From assembly GCF_011761495.1 (NCBI RefSeq), contig NZ_JAASRU010000001.1:1-64000 (forward strand): a DNA stretch of 64,000 bases. Direction: 5' to 3'. Position 1 is the first letter of the stretch, and each line of letters begins with the position of its first letter. The notes beneath the pieces are model-generated. The model had not been told where the DNA came from and ran no database searches. It was given only the letters and a program-made list of their open reading frames with translations. Source of the stretch: Alkalibacillus almallahensis (GTDB lineage Bacteria; Bacillota; Bacilli; Bacillales; Alkalibacillaceae). Both the position numbers and the translations under genes were made by a program. Shown piece after piece: positions 55,541 to 64,000 of this stretch.

Positions 55541-57019
55541 ATGAACTTATACGAATTAATTCAATCAACACAAACGATAAATGCTATAGATCGAGAAACT
55601 ATTCAGGAAATAGAAATTGCAGCTATTGAAATGGATTCTAGACAAGTAAGCAATGGGGCACTATTCATTTGTATGGAAGGTTTGACAGTAGATGGTCACG
55701 ATTATGCTGGGTTAGCTGTTGAACAAGGTGCTAAAGCGATCGTTGCTGAAAAACAGGTGGATGTCGATGTGCCAGTTATATTAGTACCAAGTGCTGTCCA
55801 TGTTTTAGCGGATTTAGCTAATACGTTTTATGGCTATCCAAGTGAAAGCATGAACGTAATTGGAATTACTGGGACTAATGGAAAAACAACCTTAACGTAT
55901 TTACTTGATGCAATCTTCTCAGAAGTAGGACAAAAGACTGCTGTGATAGGCACAATAGATATGAAAATAGGTGATAAACGAATCCCTGTTGAAAACACAA
56001 CGCCTGATGCCCTATTTTTACATAGACACTTACATTTAATGCGTGAAGAAAATGTTGATACCGTGATCATGGAAGTATCCTCACATGCTTTAAAACAAGG
56101 AAGAGTGCTAGGTATTGATTTCGATGACGCTGTTTTTACGAACCTATCACAAGACCACCTTGACTATCATCCGCACATGGATGATTATGCTTATGCGAAG
56201 TCGTTATTATTTGCGCAATTAGGACAGTCGTTACAAGGTAAAACTAAATCAGCCGTCATTAATATAGATGACTCATACAGTGGTGTCATGATGAGGTCAA
56301 CCGCTCAATCAATTATTTCATATAGTTTAGAACAATCAGCGGTTATTCAAGTTGAAGACTATGAGTTGTCCCCGCATGGATTATCATTCGTGGTGAAGAC
56401 GCCGCTTGGTGATATTCCAATTACCACGAAAATGTCAGGTAAGTTTAATATATATAATATATTGGCTGCAATTGGCGTAGCTTATCGACATGAATTATCA
56501 TTAGAGATGATTAAAAGTGCCATCGAACAACTACAAGGTGTTCCTGGTCGATTTGAATTGGTAGATGCCAACCAAGATTACACGGTTGTTGTTGATTACG
56601 CGCATACTCCTGATTCTCTTTTAAATGTGTTGCAAACAATTGAAGAATTAAAACAAGGGCGAGTTATTACGATTGTTGGTTGTGGAGGAGACCGTGATCG
56701 TTCAAAACGACCGAAAATGGCTGATGCCGCTATAGCCTATAGTGATGAAGTTATATTCACTTCCGATAATCCTCGAACAGAAGATCCGCATGCCATTTTG
56801 AAAGACATGACTAATCACTTAGATGAAAGTAACTATTTTAAGGTGATTGAAAGCAGGCGAGACGCGATTAAAGCAGCCATTGACAACGCGGGTGAGCGTG
56901 ATATGATTTTAATTGCTGGTAAGGGTCATGAAACTTATCAAGATGTTGCTGGTGAACGTCATCATTTCGATGATCGAGAGGTAGCACGTGAATTAATTTT
57001 AGCGCGGCAAAAGTCATAA
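55541..57019 (+). CDS. murE: UDP-MurNAc-tripeptide synthetase (meso-DAP adding)
   Basis: Cytosolic Mur ligase adding the third residue of the stem peptide. 492 aa with the ATP loop GITGTNGKTT, the carbamylated-Lys region, VVDYAHTPDSLLN, and DNPRTEDP, the motif that selects meso-diaminopimelate over Lys. AAAGGTAG precedes the ATG. It begins the murE-murF-mraY-murD run. Confidence 0.97.
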   Translation: MNLYELIQSTQTINAIDRETIQEIEIAAIEMDSRQVSNGALFICMEGLTVDGHDYAGLAVEQGAKAIVAEKQVDVDVPVILVPSAVHVLADLANTFYGYPSESMNVIGITGTNGKTTLTYLLDAIFSEVGQKTAVIGTIDMKIGDKRIPVENTTPDALFLHRHLHLMREENVDTVIMEVSSHALKQGRVLGIDFDDAVFTNLSQDHLDYHPHMDDYAYAKSLLFAQLGQSLQGKTKSAVINIDDSYSGVMMRSTAQSIISYSLEQSAVIQVEDYELSPHGLSFVVKTPLGDIPITTKMSGKFNIYNILAAIGVAYRHELSLEMIKSAIEQLQGVPGRFELVDANQDYTVVVDYAHTPDSLLNVLQTIEELKQGRVITIVGCGGDRDRSKRPKMADAAIAYSDEVIFTSDNPRTEDPHAILKDMTNHLDESNYFKVIESRRDAIKAAIDNAGERDMILIAGKGHETYQDVAGERHHFDDREVARELILARQKS

Positions 57020-57031
57020 AGGAGCAGGACA

Positions 57032-58384
57032 ATGACTAAATTTACTTTTAATTTTCTAAACCAACTTTTCCCAGAATTTTCAGGGGACATACAAGAAGAA
57101 GTACAGATACAAGAAATTTATACTGATAGCCGAAAATCGGTATCTCAAGGGTTATTCGTGCCAATCATTGGTGAACGTTTCAATGGGCACGATTTTGTTT
57201 TGCAGGCTATAGATAAGGGAGCTGTCGCAGTTATTTGGCAGAAGGACCAACCATTCCCTGAAAACAAACCTGACAGTATACCGTTTTTCCTCGTTGATGA
57301 CTCATTAACGGCTCTGCAAGAATTGGCACAAGCCTATCGAAACAAAATTAATCCAACAGTAATTGGTATAACAGGGTCAAACGGTAAAACGACAACAAAA
57401 GAAATTATAAGTTCTAGTTTGAAACCTTTTTATCAGGTTTCTAAGACTGAAGGTAACTTAAATAACTTAATTGGAATGCCCCTATCCATTCTGGCAATGC
57501 CTCAAAATACTGAGGTACTCGTATTAGAAATGGGAATGAATCAATTCGGTGAAATAGCCCGCTTATCAGAAATAGCCCAACCTGATATTTCTGTCATCAC
57601 TAATATTGGCGAATCACATATAGAATACTTGGGTAGTCGCAAAGGCATTTCACAAGCTAAATTAGAAATCGTTGAAGGGATGAAGAAATCTGGGTTAGTC
57701 ATTGTGGATGGAGATGAACCACTATTAAATGTCACTTTATCTCAGCAGATGCTTACCTGTGGTTTTGCGAATGAATTGAATTATGTTGTTTCCCAAATTG
57801 AACAGCATGATGATCAAACCACTTTCATGATCAATGAAATGCCTGTATCGATTCCATTACTGGGTAGTCATCAAGCGAAAAACAGTGCATATGCGCTTGC
57901 TGTTGGTCGTGCTTTAGAGATTCCAGAAAGAGAGATGGTTCAAACATTAGCGGACTTAACTTTGCCTGGTATGAGATTCGAACAAATCGAAACAGAATCA
58001 GGTGCTTTCTTGATTAATGATGCCTACAATGCGTCAGCTACATCTATGAAAGCATCTATTGATGTAGTCAAAAACATGAAACAACAAAATAAAGTTCTCG
58101 TTTTAGGGGATATTTTTGAGTTGGGCGAGCATCTTGAAGCAGAACACAAGAAAGTAGGAGCATCAATAGATTCTGACATCACTGCATTAATTACAATTGG
58201 TGATGCTAGTCGTTTTATTCATGAGGGTTTATCTGACAACTTTAAAGGATATAAAACTCATGTTAGGTCTAATGAAGACGCTAGTTCTTTAATTAAGCCT
58301 TATTTAAAAAACGATAGTGTTATTTTATTCAAAGCTTCTAGAGGTATGCAGTTGGAGAAAATTATTGATGAGTTAATGAATTAA
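57032..58384 (+). CDS. murF: UDP-MurNAc-tripeptide D-alanyl-D-alanine ligase
   Basis: Completes the UDP-MurNAc-pentapeptide by adding D-Ala-D-Ala. 450 aa with GITGSNGKTTTKE, TEGNLNNLIGMPLSIL, LEMGMNQFGEI, NDAYNASATSMKASID and LGDIFELGEH. It starts 12 bases after murE (AAGGAGC site). In B. subtilis murF is elsewhere, paired with ddl, so this cluster keeps the wider bacterial order. Confidence 0.97.
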   Translation: MTKFTFNFLNQLFPEFSGDIQEEVQIQEIYTDSRKSVSQGLFVPIIGERFNGHDFVLQAIDKGAVAVIWQKDQPFPENKPDSIPFFLVDDSLTALQELAQAYRNKINPTVIGITGSNGKTTTKEIISSSLKPFYQVSKTEGNLNNLIGMPLSILAMPQNTEVLVLEMGMNQFGEIARLSEIAQPDISVITNIGESHIEYLGSRKGISQAKLEIVEGMKKSGLVIVDGDEPLLNVTLSQQMLTCGFANELNYVVSQIEQHDDQTTFMINEMPVSIPLLGSHQAKNSAYALAVGRALEIPEREMVQTLADLTLPGMRFEQIETESGAFLINDAYNASATSMKASIDVVKNMKQQNKVLVLGDIFELGEHLEAEHKKVGASIDSDITALITIGDASRFIHEGLSDNFKGYKTHVRSNEDASSLIKPYLKNDSVILFKASRGMQLEKIIDELMN

Positions 58385-58417
58385 TTTTTTATATGTAGAA
58401 GAAAGGAAGTTCTAATT

Positions 58418-59401
58418 GTGTCACAGTCGATTATCTTGTTTACCATGGCGGTGGGTTTTTTAATAACCGTGATGTGTTCACCAATATTTATTCCGTTTCT
58501 AAAACGATTGAAATTCGGTCAAAGCATTCGCGAAGAAGGACCGGAATCACATCAAGTTAAATCTGGTACACCAACTATGGGTGGATTAATGATCATATTC
58601 GCTACCGTTATAGCTAGTTTGGCGCTTACATGGTTTGAGACAGAACTATTTATGACTAAAGAATTAGCGATTGCACTCATTGTACTAGTTGGTTATGGCT
58701 TGATTGGATTTTTAGACGATTTTATTATTATTGTTAAAAAACGTAATTTAGGTTTAACTTCAAAACAAAAAATGCTCGCTCAGGTTGTCATTGCAGTTGT
58801 TGTTTATTGGATATTACATAATAGTGATTTCTCAACGGCTGTTACACTACCTGGTACAGATTTATCGCTAGAATTCGGTTGGCTTTATAGTGTACTTATT
58901 TTACTCATGCTTGTCGGCACATCGAATGCCGTTAATCTAACAGATGGATTAGATGGTTTAGTTTCAGGAACAGCATCGATTGCTTTCGCTGCTTTTGGTA
59001 TTATTGGTTGGGCTTATGGTTTACCGTCAGAAATTGTTATTTTCACATTTGCAATGGTAGGGGCACTATTAGGCTTTCTAGTCTTTAATAGTCATCCTGC
59101 TAAAGTTTTTATGGGTGATACAGGTTCTCTTGCAGTAGGTGCATCATTAGCAATTATTGCGATTTTAATGAAATTAGAATTATTATTAATTCTAATTGGT
59201 GGTGTATTTGTTGTTGAGACTTTATCAGTTATGTTACAAGTTGTTGTGTTTAAAGCTACTGGACAAAGAGTCTTGAAAATGAGCCCACTACATCACCATT
59301 ATGAATTAAGTGGTTGGTCTGAGTGGCGAGTTGTAGCTACTTTCTGGACTGTAGGGTTTATTTGTGCAGCATTAGGCGTTTACATCGAGGTGTTTATTTA
59401 G
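58418..59401 (+). CDS. mraY: Phospho-MurNAc-pentapeptide transferase
   Basis: Membrane enzyme moving phospho-MurNAc-pentapeptide to undecaprenyl phosphate (lipid I). 327 aa, ten helices; active-site motifs [30 protein letters not shown] and the His triad SPLHHHYE. Start is GTG after AAAGGAAG. Its stop shares a base with the murD start. Confidence 0.97.
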   Translation: MSQSIILFTMAVGFLITVMCSPIFIPFLKRLKFGQSIREEGPESHQVKSGTPTMGGLMIIFATVIASLALTWFETELFMTKELAIALIVLVGYGLIGFLDDFIIIVKKRNLGLTSKQKMLAQVVIAVVVYWILHNSDFSTAVTLPGTDLSLEFGWLYSVLILLMLVGTSNAVNLTDGLDGLVSGTASIAFAAFGIIGWAYGLPSEIVIFTFAMVGALLGFLVFNSHPAKVFMGDTGSLAVGASLAIIAILMKLELLLILIGGVFVVETLSVMLQVVVFKATGQRVLKMSPLHHHYELSGWSEWRVVATFWTVGFICAALGVYIEVFI

Positions 59402-60747
59402 TGAAAACGTTAAAGAATTTTCCATATCAACATGTACTTGTATTAGGTTTAGCTAAGAGCGGACAAGCAGCTGCTCAATTACTATATGATAGTCATATTT
59501 CATTTGCGATTAATGATAAGCAATCATTTGAACAAAACGAAACGGCTCAATACTTCGCTGGCTTGGGTGTCGACGTCGTCACAGGTGATCATCCTTTATC
59601 AGTTTTAGATGGTGTGGATCTTGTAGTCAAGAACCCGGGGATCCCTCATCAACATGTTATTGTTGCTGAAGCTGAAAAACAAGGTGTGCCTGTTGTAACT
59701 GAAATAGAACTAGCGTATCTCTTAGTCGATGGGCCACTTGTTGCCATTACAGGAACGAACGGTAAAACGACAACGACAACACTCATCCATCGAATTTTAG
59801 ATGAAGCAGGATTAAACCCACTTCTAGCAGGTAATATTGGTGTGGTTGCCTCAGAAGTTGTTCGTGAACAGAAGCCAGGTCAACCAGTTGTCATGGAGTT
59901 ATCATCTTTTCAGCTAAAAGCTATTCATCAGTTCAAACCAGACATTGCAGTGTTGTTAAATATTACGGAAGCTCATCTTGATTATCATCAAACGCTTGAG
60001 GATTATGTTAATTCCAAGTTACGTTTAGTTGAACGGCAAACAGCAGAAGATTTTGTTGTATATAATCATGATGACTCCACAATTACATCAAACCATGAAT
60101 CGTTTCAGGCGAAACAAACACCGTTTTCTATGATAAATTCTATGCCTCATGGTGTTTCATGCCTTGATGGCGACCTATACATTGGCAAAGAGAAGTTAAT
60201 GGCTAAACGTGATGTCGCCTTACCTGGTGACCATAATTTAGAGAATGTGTTAGCTAGTATTGCTGTAGCTTCTCAGTTTAATGTTCCTCACTCAGTTATT
60301 GAATCGGTGTTAAAGCAATTTATAGGGGTTAAGCATCGTTTACAATTTGTGAAATCTCTTGATGGTCGTTATGTTTATAATGACTCAAAAGCCACCAATA
60401 TCTTGGCGACCACAAAAGCTATCCAGGCTTTTTCCAATCCAATTGTTTTAATTGCTGGCGGATTAGATCGTGGTGTTTCATTTGATGAGCTCATTGAGCA
60501 ATTTGATAGCGTAAAATACTGTGTAGCATATGGTGAGTCAGCACAGAAGATTGCGCAATCAGCTTATGAACATGATTTTCATGCTGTAACAATTTGCGAA
60601 GATATAGTTGAAGCAACAAATGAAGCCTACCAGCAAAGTGAAGCAGGTGACGTCATTTTATTATCCCCAGCATGTGCCAGTTGGGATCAGTTCAAAACAT
60701 TTGAAGATCGTGGTGACATGTTTATCGAAGTCGTGCATAAGCTCTAG
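59401..60747 (+). CDS. murD: UDP-MurNAc-alanine D-glutamate ligase
   Basis: Adds D-Glu to UDP-MurNAc-L-Ala. 448 aa with VLVLGLAKSGQAA (Rossmann), ITGTNGKTTTTTL, LAGNIGVV, ELSSFQLK, NDSKATNILATTKAI and LSPACASWDQF. GTG start at 59401 overlapping the mraY stop by one base, 9 bases after GAGGTG. Confidence 0.97.
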   Translation: MKTLKNFPYQHVLVLGLAKSGQAAAQLLYDSHISFAINDKQSFEQNETAQYFAGLGVDVVTGDHPLSVLDGVDLVVKNPGIPHQHVIVAEAEKQGVPVVTEIELAYLLVDGPLVAITGTNGKTTTTTLIHRILDEAGLNPLLAGNIGVVASEVVREQKPGQPVVMELSSFQLKAIHQFKPDIAVLLNITEAHLDYHQTLEDYVNSKLRLVERQTAEDFVVYNHDDSTITSNHESFQAKQTPFSMINSMPHGVSCLDGDLYIGKEKLMAKRDVALPGDHNLENVLASIAVASQFNVPHSVIESVLKQFIGVKHRLQFVKSLDGRYVYNDSKATNILATTKAIQAFSNPIVLIAGGLDRGVSFDELIEQFDSVKYCVAYGESAQKIAQSAYEHDFHAVTICEDIVEATNEAYQQSEAGDVILLSPACASWDQFKTFEDRGDMFIEVVHKL

Positions 60748-60750
60748 TGA

Positions 60751-60808
60751 GGGGCTTGTCCATGACGTAAGCCCCAACTTCCTCTTTGAAGTTAGGGGTG
60801 TTTTTTTG
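60751..60808 (+). promoter_or_regulatory. Alternative hairpins over the spoVE ribosome binding site
   Basis: Stem 1: GGGGCTT (60751-60757) with AAGCCCC (60769-60775). Stem 2: CCCCAACTTC (60772-60781) with GAAGTTAGGGG (60788-60798, one bulge), then T7. They share CCCC so cannot form together. Stem 2 plus T7 looks like a terminator, but it also covers the AGGGGTG site and ends at the TTG start at 60806. Confidence 0.55.
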
Positions 60809-61912
60809 TTCAAATCACATCACTCTGTTGATCGATTTTTATTATTTGCAATTATTTCATTATTAGTGATTGGCTTGCTTATGGTTTATAGTGCATCATC
60901 AGTCTGGTCAGAATACAAGTTCGATGATCCAACATTTTATTTGAAACGACAAGCGTTGTTTGCCTTTCTTGGTTTATTAGGTATCATTTTTATGATTAAA
61001 ACGCCGTATGAACAGTTTTTGAAATTCGCTGTCATTATTTATGGAGCGTGTTTCATATTTTTAATCATTGTATTAATCCCTGGTATTGGCATGGTACGTG
61101 GAGGTGCCCAGAGCTGGGTAGGCGTTGGTGCGTTTAGCATACAGCCGAGCGAATTTATGAAAGTGGGCGTGATCCTGTTATTCGCAGCGTGGTTACCTAA
61201 GTGGCAAGATCGATTGCATCAATTTAAAAAGGGATTTTTCCCACTATTATTGTTGTTGATTATTCCTTTTGGTCTTATAATGCTACAACCTGATCTAGGG
61301 ACAGGGGTTGTATTAGTCGGTACAGGAATGTTGATGCTTTATATAGCTGGTGCAAAAATAAGTCATTTTGTTTCGTTAGCAATGCTTGGATTGGTTGGAT
61401 TTGTGGCCCTTATCGCATCTGCACCGTATCGCATTAATCGAATTACAGCCTTTTTAAATCCGTGGGAGGACCCTTTAGGTGATGGGTTTCAAATCATTCA
61501 GTCATTATATGCCATTGGTCCAGGTGGTTTATTGGGGCTCGGGTTTGGTGAGAGTATGCAGAAATATTTTTATCTCCCTGAACCACAAACAGATTTTATT
61601 TTTGCAATCATTGCTGAAGAATTAGGCTTAATCGGTGGTAGTGTGATCATTGGACTGTTTTTTATCATTATCTGGCGTGGAATTATTATAGCCTTAAACG
61701 TTGAGGATTTAAGCGCTTCATTATTAGCGTTTGGCATTACGGCTATGTTTTCTATTCAAGTTATGATTAATATTAGTGTTGTGATTGGATTAATACCTGT
61801 AACTGGAATAACATTACCATTACTGAGTTATGGTGGATCATCACTAACTATTACATTAATCTCGCTAGGATTATTGTTAAATATTAGTCAATATGCGAAA
61901 ATAAAAACGTAA
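60806..61912 (+). CDS. spoVE: SEDS-family glycosyltransferase SpoVE
   Basis: Integral membrane peptidoglycan polymerase of the FtsW/RodA/SpoVE family, 368 aa, ten helices. Motifs MVYSASSVWSEYKFDD, GARSW-like GAQSWVGVGAFSIQPSEFMKVG, QPDLGTGVV, and FAIIAEELGLIGG with the catalytic Asp region YLPEPQTDFIF. N-terminus and place in the cluster match SpoVE, the cortex partner of SpoVD. No other ftsW copy is in the window, so it could also serve division. The TTG at 60806 follows AGGGGTG closely. Confidence 0.9.
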   Translation: MFKSHHSVDRFLLFAIISLLVIGLLMVYSASSVWSEYKFDDPTFYLKRQALFAFLGLLGIIFMIKTPYEQFLKFAVIIYGACFIFLIIVLIPGIGMVRGGAQSWVGVGAFSIQPSEFMKVGVILLFAAWLPKWQDRLHQFKKGFFPLLLLLIIPFGLIMLQPDLGTGVVLVGTGMLMLYIAGAKISHFVSLAMLGLVGFVALIASAPYRINRITAFLNPWEDPLGDGFQIIQSLYAIGPGGLLGLGFGESMQKYFYLPEPQTDFIFAIIAEELGLIGGSVIIGLFFIIIWRGIIIALNVEDLSASLLAFGITAMFSIQVMINISVVIGLIPVTGITLPLLSYGGSSLTITLISLGLLLNISQYAKIKT

Positions 61913-61926
61913 ATAGAGATTTACTT

Positions 61927-61956
61927 TGGCTCGCTAACATAGCGAGCTTGTTTTTA
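61927..61956 (+). terminator. Intrinsic terminator after spoVE
   Basis: GCTCGCTA/TAGCGAGC with a 3-base loop and TTGTTTTT. Confidence 0.9.
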
Positions 61957-62058
61957 TGTTTGGCTCTTTTAATCAATTAATGTTTAAATAGTGAAGCCAA
62001 AATTTTGAGAAAATCTTTAATTTAGCCCCAAATACCTTATTATTATTACGAAAATCTA

Positions 62059-62067
62059 TGCTATAAT
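62059..62067 (+). promoter_or_regulatory. Extended -10 promoter element before divIB
   Basis: TGCTATAAT: TG at 62059-62060, TATAAT at 62062-62067. The -35 is weak. Confidence 0.6.
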
Positions 62068-62140
62068 GGGTTAATAAATTGATAAGATAGGATGACTGTC
62101 ACTTCATAAAGTGATAAGTCTGTAAGGAGCCGCTTTAACG

Positions 62141-62935
62141 ATGGCTGATGATCAAGAAAAAGTTGTTTCGTTAGAAGAACGCATGCCGCAATTAAAACAT
62201 TCGCGCAAAAGACGTGCAAACCGGCGATTTTATATGGTTATGATCTTGATTATATTATTAATCCTAATTATAGTTTACATACAATCGCCACTTAGTCATG
62301 TCAAGTCGATTGAAACGACCGGCAATTCAACTCTAGAAACTGAAAAAATAGTTGAACTATCATCTGTGCAATTAGATGATTCTTTTTGGCAACTGAAATT
62401 AAATGAAATAAAAGAGCAGGTAGAGCAACATCCTGAAATTGAAAAGGTTGAAATATCAAGAGAATGGTATAATACAGTCCTTATATCGGTGTCTGAATAT
62501 GAACGTGTTGCTTATCAACAGTCAGGTGATTATTTCTATCCAATCTTGCAAAATGGTGAACGATTAGAGCGTGTCGAATTAAAGTTACCACGTGAAGACG
62601 CACCTTTACTCCATAATTTTGAAGGGGAGTTTTTACAAGATGTTGCAAAACAAATGGCTAGTATGCCTGATTCCATTTCACGGTTAATATCTGAAATATA
62701 TTACGAACCAAATGATCAGGATCAACGGCGTGTTCGGCTTTTCACAATAGACGGACAAGAAATTATTGCAACGATTGATCAATTAGCTGATAAGATGGAA
62801 TCCTATCCATCCATTGCAGCGCAGATTCAAGAAGAATCAATGGAAGGTGTTCTTCATCTTGATGTCGGTGCATATTTCGTCCCTTACGAATCAAGTGACG
62901 ATGAGGAGCGGGTCGAGATTGATAATGGTTCGTAA
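62141..62935 (+). CDS. divIB: Cell division protein DivIB (FtsQ)
   Basis: Bitopic divisome protein of 264 aa. About 30 basic cytosolic residues, one helix (about 31-48), a POTRA domain (about 55-125, SHVKSIETTGNSTLETEKIVEL), a beta domain and an acidic tail SSDDEERVEI. AAGGAG lies 13 bases before the ATG, rather far. murG and murB, its upstream neighbours in B. subtilis, are not here. Confidence 0.93.
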   Translation: MADDQEKVVSLEERMPQLKHSRKRRANRRFYMVMILIILLILIIVYIQSPLSHVKSIETTGNSTLETEKIVELSSVQLDDSFWQLKLNEIKEQVEQHPEIEKVEISREWYNTVLISVSEYERVAYQQSGDYFYPILQNGERLERVELKLPREDAPLLHNFEGEFLQDVAKQMASMPDSISRLISEIYYEPNDQDQRRVRLFTIDGQEIIATIDQLADKMESYPSIAAQIQEESMEGVLHLDVGAYFVPYESSDDEERVEIDNGS

Positions 62936-63066
62936 AAAATGTAGAAAGTTGTAAGATTATGCAGGGATTCAGCCTTCTTTAGTTGAATTATTATACATTA
63001 GAAGTTTAAGCGCATTGGATGCGTTGAATCGATATAGAAAACGGAGCAGTTACTGGAGGTGCAATC

Positions 63067-64000
63067 ATGAACCGAAGTGAAATTTTGGTGAGTTTGGATA
63101 TAGGGACATCCAAAGTGAAGGTCATCATTGGAGAAGTTTCAAATGACACGATTAATGTTATCGGTGTTGGAACAGCAGAATCATCAGGAATGAAGAAAGG
63201 TGCTATTGTTGATATTGATCAAACCGTTCATGCTATTCAAAGCGCCGTAGATCAAGCGGAAAGAATGGTTGATATGACAATTCAACGTGTCGTTGTATCG
63301 ATTAACGGCGATCATATTCAATTACAAGATTGTCATGGTGTTGTCGCTGTATCGAGTGAGACGCGTGAAATAGAACAAGAAGATATTGCAAGAGTGATAG
63401 AAGCATCACAAGTTATGCAAATCCCTCCTGAGCGTGAAATTGTCGATGTTATTCCAAGACAATTTATTGTTGATGGACAGGATGAAATCTCAGATCCTCG
63501 TGGCATGATTGGTGTTCGGTTAGAAATGCAAGGAACATTAATCACTTGTGGTAAAACAAACCTACATAACATATTAAAATGTGTTGAGCGAGCAGGATTA
63601 CATGTGGAGGATATTAGTTTACAACCACTTGCTGCTGGTGAAGTCGCTTTATCACAAGACGAAAAAACATTAGGTGTCGGTTTAGTAAATGTTGGTGCTG
63701 GAAGTACAACAGTATCCTTCTTTGCGGATGGCCATCTAATTAATACATCTGTTATACCCCTTGGTGGAGACAATGTTACTAAAGATATTTCTATCGTATT
63801 AAAGACTTCAACTGAAGAGGCTGATCAGATTAAACTAAATCATGGTCATGCTCAATTAGAAACAGCAAATGAAGATCATACTTTTCAAGTGACATCGATA
63901 GGTAATGATGAAACGAAAACAGTTAGCCAAGTTGAAATTGCTGAAATTATTGAAGCTCGTTTAGATGAGATATTCCAATTTGTTTTACAAGAATTTCGAC
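63067..64000 (+). CDS. ftsA: Cell division protein FtsA (5' part, runs off the window)
   Basis: Actin-like protein that tethers FtsZ to the membrane. The first 311 codons are present without a stop; the full protein is usually about 420-440 aa. ILVSLDIGTSKVKVIIGE (phosphate 1), the 1C subdomain region ISDPRGMIGVRLEMQGTLI-like sequence, and GVGLVNVGAGSTTVSFF (phosphate 2) are seen. TGGAGGTG lies 6 bases before the ATG. ftsZ would be expected next. Confidence 0.96.
   Translation, partial: MNRSEILVSLDIGTSKVKVIIGEVSNDTINVIGVGTAESSGMKKGAIVDIDQTVHAIQSAVDQAERMVDMTIQRVVVSINGDHIQLQDCHGVVAVSSETREIEQEDIARVIEASQVMQIPPEREIVDVIPRQFIVDGQDEISDPRGMIGVRLEMQGTLITCGKTNLHNILKCVERAGLHVEDISLQPLAAGEVALSQDEKTLGVGLVNVGAGSTTVSFFADGHLINTSVIPLGGDNVTKDISIVLKTSTEEADQIKLNHGHAQLETANEDHTFQVTSIGNDETKTVSQVEIAEIIEARLDEIFQFVLQEFR

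Overview
The window is chromosomal DNA from a low-GC, endospore-forming Bacillaceae, probably a moderately halophilic genus related to Halobacillus or Piscibacillus. Three things point there. The gene order follows the Bacillus subtilis yktA-yla-pycA-cta-ylb-dcw region over most of its length. Sporulation genes (ylaJ, ylbJ, an rsfA-type regulator, spoVD, spoVE) are present. There is also a BCCT osmolyte transporter, and several exported proteins carry strongly acidic low-complexity linkers. MurE has the DNPR motif, so the peptidoglycan should contain meso-diaminopimelate. I found no tRNA, rRNA, CRISPR array, prophage or transposase gene.

Layout. 1-2.8 kb: a BCCT transporter and a NodB-type deacetylase lipoprotein. 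2.9-6.9 kb: a possible cell-surface module of an ECF sigma factor, its RskA-type membrane anti-sigma factor, a secreted protein with two copies of a helical domain and an LPXTG-like anchor, and a convergent class F sortase with a lipobox. 7.0-7.25 kb: a homologue of the dual-function RNA SR1 with its small peptide gene. 7.3-18.3 kb: yktA, yktB, suhB, ylaF, ylaH, ylaI, ylaJ, a probable ylaL, glsA, ylaN and pycA; typA, ylaK and ylaO, expected from B. subtilis, are not here. 18.5-32.5 kb: heme A synthesis and caa3 oxidase genes (ctaA divergent from ctaBCDEF), then a five-gene dipeptide ABC transporter operon lying between ctaF and ctaG. 32.5-49.1 kb: ylb housekeeping genes (rRNA and tRNA modification, CoA synthesis, YlbF/YlbG, YlbJKL, rpmF), ending with bshC for bacillithiol. 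49.2-64 kb: the division and cell-wall cluster mraZ-rsmH-ftsL-pbpB, spoVD, murE-murF-mraY-murD-spoVE, divIB and the 5' part of ftsA.

How they work together. PycA supplies oxaloacetate, CtaA and CtaB make heme A, and CtaC-F plus CtaG build the caa3 oxidase. MurE, MurF, MraY and MurD build lipid I, and PBP2B, SpoVD, SpoVE, FtsL, DivIB and FtsA act at vegetative or sporulation septa. CoaD, RsmD, RsmH, TmcAL, BshC and L32 are core metabolism and translation functions.

Most notable non-coding signals: two copies of a structured, MITE-like element (8540-8966 and 18256-18543) with matching terminal inverted repeats and a compensating base-pair change in the 3' hairpin; two opposed arrays of GTGG boxes at about 10-bp period on either side of the terminator before mraZ; a pair of mutually exclusive hairpins over the spoVE ribosome binding site; and three 11-bp repeats between ctaA and ctaB that resemble ResD sites.
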